Positions 1 to 9,517 of a DNA stretch of 64,000 nucleotides are shown here, in pieces (positions within the stretch are counted from its first letter, which is position 1; every line of letters begins with the position of its first letter). The DNA is from Phytohabitans suffuscus (GTDB taxonomy: Bacteria > Actinomycetota > Actinomycetes > Mycobacteriales > Micromonosporaceae): assembly GCF_011764565.1 (NCBI RefSeq), contig NZ_AP022871.1, positions 4,836,320-4,900,319 on the forward strand, in the 5' to 3' direction. A program made the translations under genes and the position numbers. Below the pieces are notes generated by a model, which had not been told where the DNA came from, searched no databases, and saw only the letters and a list, made by a program, of their open reading frames with translations.

Positions 1-225
1 GGCGGCGTGGCGATCTTCGGCGGCAGCGGCTCGGTCTACGGCGCCGCCCTCGGCGCGGTGCTGCTGTCCACGATCGGCTCGGCGTTGCCGGTGCTGCGGA
101 TCGACCCGTTCTGGCAGCAGGCGGTCGTCGGCGCGTTGATCCTGGCCGCGATCGGTCTGGACCGGGCGCTGACCGCCCGGATAGCCAGCAGGTTGCGGGG
201 CAGGAGGGAGGTCCGTGGTGCGTAA
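1..225 (+). CDS. Sugar ABC transporter permease, C-terminal fragment (RhaP/RbsC type)
   Basis: This is the last ~75 codons of an inner-membrane permease whose start lies before the window. The visible part begins in a glycine-rich loop (IFGGSGSVYGAALGAVLLS), which is typical of the conserved region near the end of RbsC/RhaP permeases. Two hydrophobic segments and a basic tail (RIASRLRGRREVRGA) follow. It overlaps the next permease by 11 nt, so the two are probably translationally coupled subunits of one importer. The rhamnose assignment comes from the binding protein at 1232-2302. Confidence 0.85.
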   Translation, partial: GGVAIFGGSGSVYGAALGAVLLSTIGSALPVLRIDPFWQQAVVGALILAAIGLDRALTARIASRLRGRREVRGA

Positions 226-1204
226 ACGGTTGGGCAGCTGGGACGTGCTCGTCATCGTCGTCCTGGCCGTGGTGGTGGTCGTGTCGTCGGCGGCGGTGGA
301 GGGGTTCGCCAGCTCCCGCTTCTGGGGGTTCCTGCTGCTCGACGTGATCCCGATCGCGCTCATCGCGCTGCCGATGACGCTGGTCATCATCACCGGTGAG
401 ATCGACCTGTCCGTCGCGTCCGTGCTCGGCCTGTCCAGCGCGGTGATGGGTCAGCTCTGGACCGCCGGCGTGCCGCTGCCGCTGATCCTGCCGCTGATCC
501 TGGTGTTCGGGATGGTGTTGGGAGCGGTCAACGGCCTGTTCGTGACCGGGTTCGGGCTGCCCTCCCTCGCCGTCACCATCGGCACCCTCGCCCTCTACCG
601 GGGCCTGGCCTACGTGGTGCTCGGGGACAAGGCGGTCGCGGACTTCCCGCCCACCTGGACCGGAAACATGATCGAAGCCCTGCCCGGCACCACCGTCCCC
701 TGGATGGCCGCCACCGTGGCCGGCCTCGCCATCGTCTTCGGGATCGTGCTGCACGCGACACCGGTCGGTCGGGCCCTGTACGCGATGGGTAACAACGAAC
801 AGGCCGCCACGTTCTCCGGCATCTCCGTCGCCAGGACCAAGTTCTGGCTGTTCGTCCTCACCGCCACCGTCGCCGCGCTGGCCGGCTTCTTCTGGACCAT
901 GCGCTACGCCTCCGCCCGCGCCGACAACGGCGCCGGCCTCGAACTGTCCGTCGTGGCAGCCGTCCTGCTCGGCGGCGTGTCCATCTTCGGCGGTCGCGGC
1001 AGCCTTCTGGGCGTCATCGCCGGCGTCCTCCTCCTGATCACCCTGCGCAACGCCCTGCAGCTCGCCGACGTACCCGCCGACACCCTCACCATCGTCACCG
1101 GCACCCTCCTGATCATCTCCGTCGTCGGCCCCAACAGCGCGGCCATGCTCCGCAGCCGACTACGCCGACGACGACCCGCCACAACACCCGCCGCCGGCGG
1201 CTAG
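215..1204 (+). CDS. Sugar ABC transporter permease (RhaQ/RbsC type)
   Basis: A 329-residue polytopic inner-membrane protein of the BPD_transp_2 (RbsC) family, second permease of the carbohydrate importer that continues upstream. About nine to ten hydrophobic segments are visible. The conserved GEIDLSVASVLGLSS stretch near residue 65 and the late loop GGVSIFGGRGSLLG match the family. The GTG start at 215 is preceded by CAGGAGGGAGG, and GTG at 218 is an equally good in-frame choice. It lies inside the end of the upstream permease and 27 nt before the binding protein. The ATPase subunit must be encoded before the window. Confidence 0.88.
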   Translation: MVRKRLGSWDVLVIVVLAVVVVVSSAAVEGFASSRFWGFLLLDVIPIALIALPMTLVIITGEIDLSVASVLGLSSAVMGQLWTAGVPLPLILPLILVFGMVLGAVNGLFVTGFGLPSLAVTIGTLALYRGLAYVVLGDKAVADFPPTWTGNMIEALPGTTVPWMAATVAGLAIVFGIVLHATPVGRALYAMGNNEQAATFSGISVARTKFWLFVLTATVAALAGFFWTMRYASARADNGAGLELSVVAAVLLGGVSIFGGRGSLLGVIAGVLLLITLRNALQLADVPADTLTIVTGTLLIISVVGPNSAAMLRSRLRRRRPATTPAAGG

Positions 1205-1231
1205 CTGTCCCTGTCGAGGAAGGAAAGAGCC

Positions 1232-2302
1232 ATGAGAGGTATGCGGACCCCACGCATGCGCCTGGGGGCTTCGGTCGTCGCGCTGTCGGCTTTGATGCTG
1301 AGCGCGACGGCGTGCGCCAGCGACGACGGTGACACCCCGGCCGCCGGTGGTGACGCCAGTGCGGGTGCTTCGGGTCAGATCAAGGAGGGTCTGTCCGTGG
1401 CCTTCCTGCCCAAGCAGGTGAACAACCCGTACTTCACCGTGTCGGACAACGGTGGTAAGGCGGCGGTGGAGGAGTTCAAGGGTGAGTACAAGGAGGTGGG
1501 TCCCTCCGAGGCGTCGGCGTCGTCGCAGGTGTCGTACATCAACACGTTGACCCAGCAGGGCTCCGATGTGATCGCCATCTCCGCCAACGATCCGAACGCG
1601 ATCTGCGGCGCGGTGAACCAGGCGCGGCAGGGTGGGGCGAAGGTGGTCACGTTCGACTCGGACACCAACAAGGACTGCCGCGACCTGTTCATCAACCAGG
1701 TCACCGCTGAAGGCATCGCGGAGAACCAGGTCAAGCTGATCTCGGACCAGATCGGCGGCGAGGGCAAGATTGCGATCTTGTCGGCGACGGCGAACGCGAC
1801 GAACCAGAACGCGTGGATCGAGCTGATGAAGGCCGAGTTGAAGAAGCCGGAGTATTCGAAGATCGAGCTGGTGACGACGGTGTATGGCAATGACGAGGAT
1901 CAGAAGTCGTTCCAGGAGACCCAGGGTCTGCTCTCCTCGTACCCGGATCTGAAGGGGATCATCTCGCCGACCACGGTGGGTGTGGCGGCGGCGGCGCGGT
2001 ATCTGTCCGGGTCGCAGTACAAGGGGAAGGTGGCGCTGACCGGGTTGGGGACGCCGAACCAGATGCGCGAGTTCGTCAAGGACGGCACGGTCAAGAACTT
2101 CGCGCTGTGGAGCCCGGCTGACCTGGGTTACCTGGCCGCGTACGCCGGCGCCGCCCTCGCCTCTGGCATGATCACCGGCAAGGAGGGCGAGAAGTTCACC
2201 GCGGGCAAGCTCGGCGAGTACACGATCGGCGCCGACGGCGTGGTCGTGCTCGGCCCGCCGACCGTCTTCGACGCCGCCAACATCGACCAGTTCGACTTCT
2301 GA
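1232..2302 (+). CDS. rhaS: Sugar ABC transporter substrate-binding lipoprotein (RhaS-like)
   Basis: A 356-residue periplasmic-binding-protein family lipoprotein that captures sugar outside the membrane for the two permeases upstream. The signal peptide ends in a lipobox (SATAC, Cys28), followed by an acidic/glycine linker. The mature domain carries family motifs: VNNPYFTVSDNGGK, the sugar-pocket DSDTNKD stretch, and a late GLGTPNQMREFVKDG. This pattern is closest to RhaS (rhamnose) and related autoinducer-2 binding proteins. The start has GAGGAAGGAAAG just upstream. A strong hairpin at 2314-2361 ends the operon. The exact substrate is an inference. Confidence 0.82.
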   Translation: MRGMRTPRMRLGASVVALSALMLSATACASDDGDTPAAGGDASAGASGQIKEGLSVAFLPKQVNNPYFTVSDNGGKAAVEEFKGEYKEVGPSEASASSQVSYINTLTQQGSDVIAISANDPNAICGAVNQARQGGAKVVTFDSDTNKDCRDLFINQVTAEGIAENQVKLISDQIGGEGKIAILSATANATNQNAWIELMKAELKKPEYSKIELVTTVYGNDEDQKSFQETQGLLSSYPDLKGIISPTTVGVAAAARYLSGSQYKGKVALTGLGTPNQMREFVKDGTVKNFALWSPADLGYLAAYAGAALASGMITGKEGEKFTAGKLGEYTIGADGVVVLGPPTVFDAANIDQFDF

Positions 2303-2313
2303 CCGTCAAGACT

Positions 2314-2361
2314 CCTCCGGTACCGGCGTTGCCATGTGCGGGGCGGCGCCGGCACCGGAGG
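2314..2361. terminator. Bidirectional terminator-like hairpin between rhaS and pgi
   Basis: Arms 2314-2328 (CCTCCGGTACCGGCG) and 2347-2361 (CGCCGGCACCGGAGG) pair over 14 of 15 positions around an 18-nt loop. It sits between two convergent genes and can serve both strands. No long T-run follows on either side, as is usual in high-GC actinobacteria. Confidence 0.7.
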
Positions 2362-2397
2362 GCTTCTGTAAAACGATTCAAAGTCTGAAGGCGCGCG

Positions 2398-4043
2398 CTA
2401 CCGGCCGCGTAGCCGCCGGTAGGTCGCCACCAGCTCGGCCGTGGACGGGTCGAGACCCGGTACGCCGGCTCCCTCGGTGAGCGCGGGCTCGACGCGCTTG
2501 GCGAGCACCTTGCCCAGCTCCACCCCCCACTGGTCGAACGAGTCGATGTCCCAGATCGCGCCCTGCACGAAGACCTTGTGCTCGTACAGCGCGACGAGCT
2601 GCCCGAGCACCGACGGCGAAAGCTCGGCGGCGAGGATCGTGGTCGTCGGGTGGTTGCCCAGGAACGTGCGGTGCGGCACCTGCTCCTCCGGCACCCCCTC
2701 GGCGCGCACCTCCTCGGCGGTCTTGCCGAACGCGAGCGCCTGCCCCTGCGCGAAGAGGTTGGCCATCAGCAGGTCGTGCTGCGCCGCCAGCCGCGGGCTC
2801 AGCTCGGCGACCGGGCGGGCGAAGCCGATCAGGTCTGCCGGGATCGTCTTCGTGCCCTGGTGCAGCAGCTGGTAGTACGCGTGCTGGCCGTTGGTGCCGG
2901 GCGTGCCCCACACCACCGGGCCGGTCTGCCAGGCGACCGGGCGGCCTTGGCGGTCGACGTACTTGCCGTTGGACTCCATGTCGAGCTGCTGAAGGTAGGC
3001 CGGGAACTTCGAGAGGTAGTGGCTGTACGGCAGCACCGCGTGCGACTGGGCGTCGAAGAACGCGCCGTACCAGACGCCGAGCAGGCCCAGCAGCAGCGGC
3101 GCGTTCGCCTCCGGCGGTGCGGTGCGGAAGTGCTCGTCGACGAGGTGGAACCCGTCGAGCATCTCGCGGAAGCGCTCCGGCCCGATCGCGATCATGAGGG
3201 AGAGGCCGATCGCGGAGTCGTACGAGTAGCGGCCGCCCACCCAGTCCCAGAACTCGAACATGTTCTGGGTGTCGATGCCGAAGGCGGCGACCTCCTTCGC
3301 GTTGGTCGACAGCGCCACGAAGTGCTTGGCGACCGCGGCCTCGTCGCCGCCCAGCCCATCGACGAGCCAGGTGCGGGCCGAGGTGGCGTTGGTGATGGTC
3401 TCGATCGTGGTGAACGTCTTCGACGCCACGATGAAGAGTGTCTCGGCCGGGTCGAGGTCGCGGGTGGCCTCGTGCAGGTCGGCACCGTCCACGTTGGACA
3501 CGAAGCGGAAGTCGAGCGCGCGGGCGGTGAACGGCCGCAGCGCCTCGTACGCCATCGCGGGGCCGAGGTCGGAGCCGCCGATACCGATGTTGACGACCGT
3601 GCGGATCCGCTTGCCGGTGGCGCCGACCCACGCGCCGGAGCGCACCGAGCCGGCGAAGGCGGCCATCTTGTCCAGGACGGCGTGCACGGCCGGCACGACG
3701 TTTTCCCCGTCGACCTCGATCACCGCGTCGCGGGGGCGCGGAGCGCGGTGTGCAGTACGGCGCGGCGCTCGGTGACGTTGATCTTTTCGCCGCGAAACAT
3801 CGCGTCGCGTAGCTCGGCCACGCGCTGGGCCGCCGCCAGGTCGCGCAGCAGCGCCAGCGTGTCGTCGGTGACCAGGTGCTTGGAGTAGTCCAGGTGCAGG
3901 TCGCCGACCCGCACCGTGAGCCGGTCCGCGCGCCCCGGATCGGCCCCGAACAGCTCCCGCAGGTGGGTCGCGCCCAACTCCGCGCGGTGCTTGGCCAGCG
4001 CGGCCCACTCGGGTAGCTCGTTGAGGCGGACGGTGTCAGGCAT
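2398..4043 (-). CDS. pgi: Glucose-6-phosphate isomerase, split by an apparent 1-nt frameshift
   Basis: Cytoplasmic enzyme interconverting glucose-6-phosphate and fructose-6-phosphate. The N-terminal ~100 residues (MPDTVRLNELPEWAALAKHR...VLHTALRAP) read in one frame. The rest (DAVIEVDGENVVPAVHAVLD onward) reads in another. Adding one C to the five-C run (plus-strand G run 3732-3736) restores one reading frame of about 548 residues, the normal family length. Signatures are intact: IGIGGSDLGPAM, VASKTFTTIETITNA, and the C-terminal SFDQWGVELGKVLA, which holds the second PGI signature. Loss of a central glycolytic enzyme is unlikely, so a sequence error is the simplest reading. Confidence 0.93.
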
Positions 4044-4202
4044 CGCTCACTCCCGGCATTCGGTACGGACCACCTGACCTTATCCGTGACGGATGAACGG
4101 CCGGTGCGAGACGCCATCCTCCACGGTGGGGTTCCGCGCTCGGCGCAGCCGGGGTCAAAACTGGACGAAGCACCCTGCCGTATGATCCCTCCGACTGTTT
4201 GT

Positions 4203-4232
4203 TCACGTGCAAAGAACGGCCCTCACGTGCAA
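4203..4232 (+). repeat. Direct repeat TCACGTGCAA x2 in the pgi-P450 intergenic region
   Basis: Two identical 10-nt copies at 4203-4212 and 4223-4232, exactly 20 nt apart (about two helical turns), lie in the AT-richer divergent spacer between pgi and the P450. Each contains the palindromic core CACGTG. The spacing suits two bound regulator protomers on one DNA face. No regulator is identified. The rest of 4044-4342 shows no gene. Confidence 0.4.
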
Positions 4233-4342
4233 TTCGCAACTTGCATCTATTGAGCGCGCGTGAACCTCCAATTGCGTATCAAGAATCGCTATTGACTACG
4301 GCCTCGGTGGTATCGCACGGTAGAAGTCCCGAGGAGGCAAGC

Positions 4343-5610
4343 ATGGAGCTCAGGCCGTTCTCTGGCACGTATCTAACTGACCCGGCCGCTATTTGGCGGG
4401 ATCTGCTCGACGGCCCGAGCGGGTGCATTACGCCGAAGATCTCGGACTCTGGTTGATCACACAGCACGCCGATGTACGCAACGCGTTGGGCGACAACGAG
4501 GCATTCAGTAACGCGTTGACCCTATTGCCCATTTATGAGATGTGCCCGGAGGCGCTGTCGATCGTCATGGAGATCGATGCGCCACCGACCACCGCGGCGG
4601 CCGACGCGCCGACGCATACGCGCACTCGACGCGCGCTGCGGGCGACGTTCCCGAACACGTCCGCGCGTGTGAACGAGCAGTTCGGCGTGATCGTGCGCCG
4701 GCGCGTCGACGAGCTGGTGTCCCGCCTTGTCGCCCGGCGGGGCACCGTCGTCGATCTCGTTTCCGACTTCGCGGCCGAGCTGCCGCTGCTTGTGATCGTC
4801 GACCTCCTCGGGGTGCCACCCGAGGACGTGCCGTCGATCAAGAGATGGTCCGACGGGCAGATCGCGCTCATCTGGGGCCAGCCCGAGCCGGAGGAGCAGG
4901 TGCGCCTGGCGCGCGGGCTCCTGGACTTCTGGCGGTACTGCCAGAAGCTCGTCTCCCTCCGCGTCCAGGAGGGCGGCTCCGGCGACGACTTCATCAGCAA
5001 GGCCCTGCGCTACCGGGCCGGCGACGACGAGATCCTGACCGAGAACGAGGTCGCCAGCTTCGCGTTCAACCTCCTGGTGGCGGGGCACGAGACCACGTCC
5101 GGCCTGATCGCGCACAGCCTCGACAACGCGCTCTCCGTGTCGACGCGGTGGGAGCGGCTGGTGGAAAACCCGGCCGGCGTCCCCGCGTTCGTGGAGGAGA
5201 CCCTGCGCTTCGGCCCGGCGATCGACGGCTGGCTGCGGCTCACCACGCGTGACGTCACGATCGGCGAGACGACGATCCCGGCGGGTTCGCGCTGCCTGCT
5301 GCTGCTCGGCGCGGCGAACCGCGACTCGGCGACGTTCGCCCACCCGGACGTCTTCGACCCCAACCGCGCGGACGTCCGCGACCACCTGGCGTTCGGTTAC
5401 GGTCCGCATTTCTGCATCGGTGCCGCGCTGGCCCGGCTGGAGGCGCAGGTGTCGCTCACCAGCCTGACCGCGGCGGTGCCCGGCCTGCGGCTGGCGCCCG
5501 AGCACCTCACGTCGTTCAAGCCGAATGTGGGTTTCCGGGCGCACAACGCATTGCCGGTCTTCGTTGAGACCTTCGGTCAGATGGATGACCTCGCTCCGCG
5601 CGCGGCCTGA
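4343..5610 (+). CDS. Cytochrome P450 monooxygenase, N-terminus split by an apparent 1-nt frameshift
   Basis: Soluble bacterial haem-thiolate monooxygenase that would need ferredoxin partners not encoded here. The ATG at 4343 has a strong site (CCCGAGGAGGCAAGC) and begins MELRPFSGTYLTDPAAIWRD. After DGP the frame is lost and resumes at ERVHYAEDLGLWLITQHADV. One extra base in the CCC at 4414-4416 joins the two into a ~422-residue protein of normal length. Visible motifs: I-helix VAGHETTSG, ExxR in VEETLRF, and haem loop FGYGPHFCIGAALARLE with the Cys codon at 5413-5415. A shorter TTG start at 4393 would lose conserved N-terminal sequence. The substrate is unknown. Confidence 0.88.
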
Positions 5611-5695
5611 CCGCCGTCACTTTCCGAGTCGATCATTCGGGGTGGCTTTCCTCGGGTCGGCTGGGCCGTCAGAATGGGAGCGGCGGATTTCCAGA

Positions 5696-5745
5696 GGGTC
5701 TGTCTTGGGCCTCGCCTCGCGCCATCGAGGTCCGGAGACAGACCC
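5696..5745. promoter_or_regulatory. 10-bp inverted repeat upstream of the XRE regulator
   Basis: GGGTCTGTCT (5696-5705) and AGACAGACCC (5736-5745) are perfect inverted copies, 30 nt apart, ending 29 nt before the HTH gene start. The pair could be an autoregulatory operator or an mRNA hairpin. The sequence does not decide between these. Confidence 0.4.
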
Positions 5746-5774
5746 TGGGCCGGGTCGACCCCGAAGGTGAGCAC

Positions 5775-6224
5775 ATGGACCGTGCGTCATCCGATGCTGT
5801 CCCTGATCCGGTGGCCAGCCGCCGGTTTCGGCGCGAACTGCGGCGCTGGCGCACCCGCAACGGGCTGACCCAGCGCGCGCTCGCCGACCGGGTCCGCTTC
5901 AGCCGCGAGACCGTCGCCGCGGTCGAGTCCGGGCGGCGCTACGGCAGCCTTGAGCTGGCGGTCCGCTGCGACGAGGCGCTCGGCACCGGCGGCCTGCTCG
6001 CCTCGCTCTGGCCCGAGGTGGCCCGCGAGCAGCTCGCCGCGGACGGCCGCCGCGGCCCGCGCGAGCGCCCGGCACCCCGGCCCCGCACCCCGGCCGACGA
6101 CATCGTCGCGATGATCGTCGACAACGGCGCGATGCTCGGCCCCACCGAGGTCGTCGTGGAGATCGACGACCTGCGCTCGGTCATCGACCGCGCCCTGAAC
6201 CGCAGCCGCAGCCGCCGCCCCTAG
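5775..6224 (+). CDS. XRE-family helix-turn-helix protein
   Basis: A 149-residue cytoplasmic protein. Residues ~17-70 form an XRE/Cro-type HTH (RRFRRELRRWRTRNGLTQRA, then ETVAAVESGRRYGSLELAVR), so it probably binds DNA. The rest is a charged region rich in Arg/Pro (ERPAPRPRTPADD) and a short tail with no recognised domain. It lacks the DUF5753 domain that often follows such HTHs in actinomycetes. The start has GGTGAGCAC upstream. The inverted repeat at 5696-5745 may be its own operator. Targets are unknown. Confidence 0.75.
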   Translation: MDRASSDAVPDPVASRRFRRELRRWRTRNGLTQRALADRVRFSRETVAAVESGRRYGSLELAVRCDEALGTGGLLASLWPEVAREQLAADGRRGPRERPAPRPRTPADDIVAMIVDNGAMLGPTEVVVEIDDLRSVIDRALNRSRSRRP

Positions 6225-6270
6225 ACGATCTATGTCAAGGGATCGCCGTGGTCGGTGGCCGTCAAAGGGG

Positions 6271-6545
6271 CTTTGAGCTACCGCGACGTCCGCGGTGGTC
6301 CGGACCGTTGCTCCCGCGGCCTCACCCTCCGCCTCACCCGCCCGGCGGTGGTTGATCAGGGACTTGGTGGGCGTGTCGGCCGGTGTGTCCGACCATGAAG
6401 TCCCTGATCAACAACAGACTCCGGCCCACGCGGGCCGCGACCGACCGTCACTCCGCCGCCTGAAAGGGCGGGGTCGGGTCACGCGGAGGGCGAGGCCGCG
6501 GGAGCAGCGGTCCGAACCACGACGGGCGTCGCGGTAGCCCAAATC
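6271..6545. repeat. Nested palindromic element (~275 bp), MITE-like
   Basis: The outer arms, 6271-6340 and 6474-6545, are inverted copies about 70 nt long and roughly 86% identical by eye; both contain GCTACCGCGACG and GCTCCCGCGGCCTC. Inside lies a second, perfect 15-bp inverted repeat (GTTGATCAGGGACTT, 6351-6365, with its complement at 6398-6412). The right end recurs at 22773-22803 and the inner arm recurs at 49858-49923. No reading frame in it looks like a real gene. It occupies most of the gene-free stretch 6225-6784. The remainder (6546-6784) is AT-richer and presumably carries the cvnA promoter. Confidence 0.75.
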
Positions 6546-6784
6546 TTCAAAAGGACAAGCCGGCGTCACCCGGCATTGCGGCAGTTCAAATCGCATCTTT
6601 TCTGGGTAAATTGGCCCGGCCTCAATCACGGAGAGTGGTGAAAGTTCTCCGGACGGTACAGATGTGGGTACCGGTTTTTCGTACCACGGGCAAGCCTGTT
6701 TGTCGCACGGCGTGTGCGACCCAATGGGAATTGCGAGCTGCAACGTGCACATGGAACTGTGCCGACCACCCGTGGGAGTGAATC

Positions 6785-9517
6785 TTGGCGTCCGGTACAA
6801 AAGCCCATGCGGCCCGGCCGGGCCCTCGGCAGCGGGGCTGGAAGATCGCGTCTCGCATGCGCATCATCGTGGCCGCGCCCCTTGTCGCCGTCGTCGGCTT
6901 CGCCGGCCTGGCGCTAGCGGGCAGCGTCCAGCAGGCCGAGCGGGCCAGTGACCTCGGTGTCCTCGCGCGCCTCGGCGCGGACGCGGGCACCCTGGCTTAT
7001 CAGTTGCAGCGTGAGCGGGTCTCCGCGGCCGATCTCCTGGCCACCGGGGGCACCCGCCAGGAGGACGCGTACGCGAAGCAGACGGCGGAAACGGACCAGG
7101 CGGTCGCCCAGTACCGGCGGCAGCGGGCCCTCGTGCCATCCGTCCCGTCGGGCACCGCGGCCGTCCTGCAGCGGATCGACGGATCCATCAACGACCTTGG
7201 GCCGTTGCGGGCGCAGGTGCGCACCGCGGCGAACGCCTCGGTCTCCGCCATGACCTTCAGCTACCGGATCATCATCGCGGACCTGCTGGCATACCGGGAG
7301 GCGATCGCGCAGGGCGTCGAGTCGGCGGAGATCGCCGACCAGATCCGTGCGTCGTCGGCCCTCTCCAAGGCCGGCGAGTCGGTCGGCCAGCAGCAGGTCG
7401 CGGTCATGCGTGCCCTGGCCGCCGGCCAGCTGACGCCGGCGATGCAGCAGGACATCACCGCCTCGCGCACCGGCTTCACCGAAAACAGCCTGACCTTCCT
7501 CAGCCTGGCATCGCCCGAGTGGCGGGTCTGGTGGGAGCAGGCCGGCAGCGGGCAGGAGATCGTCGGCCTGCAACGCCTGCAGGACCAGGTCTCCCGCGCC
7601 GAGCCGGGCACGAGGCTGCGGCTGCCGACCGCCGACTGGATCAACGCGACCCAGTCCTGGGCCCTGCGCCTGTACGAGGTGCAGCAGCGCGTCGACAGCG
7701 CGGTCTTCGACCGGATCGACGCGGCCCGGGTCGACGAGCGGCGCAACGCGATCCTCGAGGCGGCCGCGATGGCCGTCGCGCTCGCCCTCACCGTGCTGGT
7801 CACCTGGGCCGTCGCCCGCCAGATCACGCACCGCCTGCGGCGGCTGCGCGACGAGGCCAACGCGGTCGCGTTCGACGAGCTGCCCGCGATGGTCGAGGAG
7901 CTGCGCCGGCCGGACGCCTCGGTACATCCCGAGATGCTGGCCGCGCAGGTCACCACGAGCATGGAGAAGGGCAGCGGCGACGAGATCGGCGAGGTGGGCG
8001 AGGCGTTCACGGCCGTACACCGCGCCGCCGTCCGCACCGCGGCCGAGCAGGCCGTCATGCGGGCCAACACCGCGAAGATCTTCATCCACCTCAGCCGCCG
8101 CGAGCAGCGCCTGGTCGACTCGGTGCTGGCCCAGGTCGACCTCGTCGAGCAGGACGAGACCGACCCCGAGCGGCTGCAGCGGCTGTACACATTGGACAAC
8201 CTGGCCACCCGGATGGCGCGGATCAACGCCAGCCTCCTGGTGCTCGGCGGCGTCGGCGTCGGCCGCATGCGCCACGAGGACGTGCCGCTGTCCAAGATGC
8301 TGCAGGCGGCGCTCTCCCAGATCGAGCACTACGAGCGGGTACGCCTCGGCGTGGTCGACTCCGACGTGGCGGTCGCCCGGGACGGCGTCGACGAGGTCGT
8401 GCACCTGCTCGCCGAGCTGATGGACAACGCGACCACGTACGCACCGCCGGAGAGCGAGACCTGGGTGACCGCCCGGAGCCTCGGCGACCGGGTCATCGTG
8501 CAGATCAGCGACGAGGGCGTGGGCCTGCCCAAGGAGCGGTTGGCCCAGCTCAACCACCTGCTGTCGCGGCCGCCGGCGATCGACGTCGCCGCCGTCCGGG
8601 CCATGGGTCTCGTCGTGGTCGGCCAGCTCGCCATCCGCCTCGGCGCCACGGTGGAGCTGCGCCCGGGTCCGCGGCTCGGCACGATCGCCGAGGTCTCGCT
8701 GCCGGGCAAGCTGATCCGTGCGGTGCCCGAGGACCAGGAGCTGCCGAGCGCCGGCCACTCGTCGCTGTTCGGCGGGCCGCTGGAGGCCGGCATCCGGATG
8801 GACGGCCCGATCCCGGTCAGCCCGGCACCGGCCGGCATGCAGATCCCGCTGCCGCGCGTGCCGCACGCCGGACCCTTCCCGGGCGCCAACGGCGGCCTGC
8901 CCGTGCAGCGCGGCCAGAACGGCGGGCTACACGGCCAGCAGGGCGGGACCCCGCAGGGCGGCATCCAGCAGGGCCAGAACGGTGGGCTGCCGGGCCGCGG
9001 CGGTGGCGCGCATGGCGCCCTCCCCGCGCTGCCGCCCAAGCCGCCGGCCCCGCCGCCGCCACCGGACCCGATCGCGGTGCAGGGCAGGGCTCCGGTGCGG
9101 GAGATCGACCAGACCCAGGAGCTGATCATCTTCGAGCAGGTCAACAGCTGGTTCCGGGCGGACCACGGCGTCGGGCTGGAGCAGCGAGAGATGCCGAGCC
9201 CGCCGCCCGTCGTGGAGCCGCCGGTCCCGCCGGCCGTCGCCAACTGGAGCACTCCCGGCGACGACGGTTGGCGCGCGGCGTCGCAGCTCGACACCCCGCA
9301 GGTGGCCGGCACCACCCGTACCGGCCTGCCGATCCGCAAGCCGCAGGCACACCTGATCCCCGGCGCGGTCCCGCCCAACGGCGACCAGGGCCGGTCCGAG
9401 CAGCGCGACCCCGCGCAGGTCGCGTCCGCCATGTCCGCGTACGCCCGCGGTGTCGCGGGCCGCCGTCCCCTGGCCAACGCCACGCCCAACAACGACGCGA
9501 CAGGAGAGCCTTCGTGA
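6785..9517 (+). CDS. cvnA: Conservon sensor CvnA-like protein with NIT sensor and degenerate phosphoacceptor site
   Basis: A 910-residue membrane sensor. It has an N-terminal transmembrane helix (~residues 25-45), an extracytoplasmic all-helical NIT-type domain (~50-315), a second helix (VALALTVLVTWAVA, ~325-345), HAMP, a dimerisation-like segment, and HATPase_c (N-box ELMDNATTY, G1 DEGVGLP). A long Gly/Gln/Pro-rich C-terminal tail follows. At the site where conservon kinases carry LDHLATRM, this protein reads LDNLATRM (Asn472), so canonical His phosphorylation looks impossible. The TTG start at 6785 keeps the conserved WKIASRMRI leader; ATG 6857 is the alternative. It overlaps cvnB by 4 nt. 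Confidence 0.85.
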   Translation: MASGTKAHAARPGPRQRGWKIASRMRIIVAAPLVAVVGFAGLALAGSVQQAERASDLGVLARLGADAGTLAYQLQRERVSAADLLATGGTRQEDAYAKQTAETDQAVAQYRRQRALVPSVPSGTAAVLQRIDGSINDLGPLRAQVRTAANASVSAMTFSYRIIIADLLAYREAIAQGVESAEIADQIRASSALSKAGESVGQQQVAVMRALAAGQLTPAMQQDITASRTGFTENSLTFLSLASPEWRVWWEQAGSGQEIVGLQRLQDQVSRAEPGTRLRLPTADWINATQSWALRLYEVQQRVDSAVFDRIDAARVDERRNAILEAAAMAVALALTVLVTWAVARQITHRLRRLRDEANAVAFDELPAMVEELRRPDASVHPEMLAAQVTTSMEKGSGDEIGEVGEAFTAVHRAAVRTAAEQAVMRANTAKIFIHLSRREQRLVDSVLAQVDLVEQDETDPERLQRLYTLDNLATRMARINASLLVLGGVGVGRMRHEDVPLSKMLQAALSQIEHYERVRLGVVDSDVAVARDGVDEVVHLLAELMDNATTYAPPESETWVTARSLGDRVIVQISDEGVGLPKERLAQLNHLLSRPPAIDVAAVRAMGLVVVGQLAIRLGATVELRPGPRLGTIAEVSLPGKLIRAVPEDQELPSAGHSSLFGGPLEAGIRMDGPIPVSPAPAGMQIPLPRVPHAGPFPGANGGLPVQRGQNGGLHGQQGGTPQGGIQQGQNGGLPGRGGGAHGALPALPPKPPAPPPPPDPIAVQGRAPVREIDQTQELIIFEQVNSWFRADHGVGLEQREMPSPPPVVEPPVPPAVANWSTPGDDGWRAASQLDTPQVAGTTRTGLPIRKPQAHLIPGAVPPNGDQGRSEQRDPAQVASAMSAYARGVAGRRPLANATPNNDATGEPS

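Noticed and set aside
4393..5610. P450 starting at TTG 4393
   Set aside because: It would lack the conserved N-terminus. A strong ribosome-binding site and a good P450 N-terminus lie at 4343 in the other frame, rejoined by one base.
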